From assembly GCF_024722015.1 (NCBI RefSeq), contig NZ_JANQBD010000001.1, positions 310,001 to 374,000 of the forward strand: 64,000 bases of DNA, given 5' to 3'. This document shows positions 63,451 through 64,000 of the stretch, piece after piece (position 1 is the first letter of the stretch; each line of letters begins with the position of its first letter). Below the pieces are notes generated by a model. It was not told where the DNA came from and ran no database searches. It saw only the letters and a program-made list of their open reading frames with translations. The translations under genes were made by a program, and so were the position numbers. This DNA is from Paenibacillus radicis (ex Xue et al. 2023). GTDB taxonomy: Bacteria; Bacillota; Bacilli; Paenibacillales; NBRC-103111.

Positions 63451-63782
63451 AAAAATACAACCTCCTTAACGGTAGTGGAGTGGCATGATAAAGCTCAATA
63501 TATCACTAGAGCGCAATAATGGAGCGCAGGTTCAACTTATGAAAGCCGAATTCCCCTACCCCAACTAGAAGCTTTCTTTTTCTTACATATTGCCTCTCTT
63601 CTATAAGTATACTCCTAATAAGCACAGTCCTCAAGGACTTCTATCCAGTTGCCACGCCTGTCTCAAGATTGCAAATGGTTAATCTCCATTTTGTCGAACT
63701 ACGTAGTTGCCCCGTCCGATAAGGAGGTCTATAATAGATAGTATTGTTTTATTTTATTTGTTTTAATAAGGAGACTTTATAT
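63451..63782. promoter_or_regulatory. Promoter region of the uORF-mqnE transcript
   Basis: SigmaA promoter TTGCCC (63707-63712), 17-bp spacer, TATAAT (63730-63735), 48 bp before the small ORF. The 5' leader is U-rich. No other feature was recognised in the rest of the gap. Confidence 0.6.
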
Positions 63783-63884
63783 ATGAATATAATGGTACAC
63801 TCCTCCCGGTTCGACGATATCAAGCATAAGGTCATTCATAGTAAAAGCATGGCTTTGTTATTCATTTTGGAGGTGGGTTTATGA
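63783..63884 (+). CDS. Small ORF translationally coupled to mqnE
   Basis: 33 codons: MNIMVHSSRFDDIKHKVIHS then KSMALLFILEVGL. ATG lies 7 bp after AAGGAGA, a full ribosome site. The stop TGA overlaps the mqnE start as ATGA, and mqnE's own GGAGGTG site is inside the end of this ORF. Could be a regulatory leader peptide or a small protein. No homologue known to me. Confidence 0.55.
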   Translation: MNIMVHSSRFDDIKHKVIHSKSMALLFILEVGL

Positions 63885-64000
63885 GCATCGTTATCAGTAA
63901 TCCGGATCAAAGGATGGCAGAAATTGCCGAGAAAGTGAAGCATAGGCAACGTTTATCGCTGGAAGATGGCGTATTTTTGTATCAATCCGATGACTTGCTT
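63881..64000 (+). CDS. mqnE: Aminofutalosine synthase MqnE (partial, continues off the right edge)
   Basis: First 40 codons only: MSIVISNPDQRMAEIAEKVK, then HRQRLSLEDGVFLYQSDDLL. The phrase KVxxxxRLSLEDGVxLYxSDDLL is the start of MqnE/MqnC radical SAM enzymes; MqnE makes aminofutalosine from chorismate-derived enolpyruvyl-benzoate in the futalosine menaquinone pathway. ATG behind GGAGGTG. The radical SAM cysteines lie beyond the window, so MqnC or CofH-like relatives cannot be fully ruled out. Confidence 0.8.
   Translation, partial: MSIVISNPDQRMAEIAEKVKHRQRLSLEDGVFLYQSDDLL

Noticed and set aside
1..64000. CRISPR arrays, tRNA/rRNA genes, intact transposases, prophage genes
   Set aside because: Looked for and not seen; the 21-bp array has no spacers and is too degenerate to be CRISPR.

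Overview
The window looks like a chromosome segment of Paenibacillus or a close relative (Bacillota, Paenibacillaceae). Evidence: Gram-positive ribosome-binding sites (GGAGG) before nearly every gene; several large sensor proteins fused to AraC-type DNA-binding domains beside LplB/YtcP-type sugar permeases; Bacillus-type DnaB/DnaI helicase-loading genes, KtrAB, SdhCAB, HemQ, YumC, a Spo0E-like protein and the sporulation checkpoint protein Sda. I saw no rRNA, tRNA, CRISPR array or intact insertion sequence.

1-26.6 kb is a carbohydrate-uptake region. It holds the end of one permease pair (1-1429), a divergent operon with a YesM/YesN-type two-component system, a complete ABC importer, a TIM-barrel protein and an FAD oxidoreductase (1608-9722), a large AraC-type sensor-regulator (9903-12200), a pair encoding a fucose/arabinose-isomerase-fold protein and rhamnose mutarotase (12376-14243) with a divergent AraC regulator, a zinc alcohol dehydrogenase, and a second importer operon with a six-hairpin glycosidase-like protein and its own sensor-regulator (17272-25034), followed by a sugar-type MFS transporter. 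A GH88 hydrolase and a LacI repressor at 32.5-34.8 kb belong to the same theme: use of plant or bacterial polysaccharide fragments, probably containing rhamnose or uronic acid.

26.8-31.5 kb is sparse and accessory in character: small proteins, a prohibitin-like protein, an OsmC protein, a Spo0E-like protein, gene remnants, dispersed repeats and a small secreted protein. It ends in a tandem array of six 21-bp dyad units directly before the promoter of a CDF metal-efflux gene.

35-64 kb is mostly housekeeping: succinate dehydrogenase (sdhCAB) with a divergent LysR regulator; ktrB-ktrA and a cation/proton antiporter behind a c-di-AMP (ydaO/yuaA) riboswitch; a CPBP protease; uvrC; trxA; dnaB-dnaI; ywbE; hemQ; sppA; a GntR-controlled ABC transporter; NDH-2 and ferredoxin-NADP reductase; sda below a cluster of DnaA boxes; a HesB/IscA protein; and the start of mqnE (futalosine menaquinone pathway) with a translationally coupled small ORF in front.

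Between genes there are at least three families of dispersed repeats. The largest is a roughly 330-bp element present in inverted orientation at about 16.84-17.17 kb and 47.94-48.27 kb. All calls are from reading the sequence; no database search was run.
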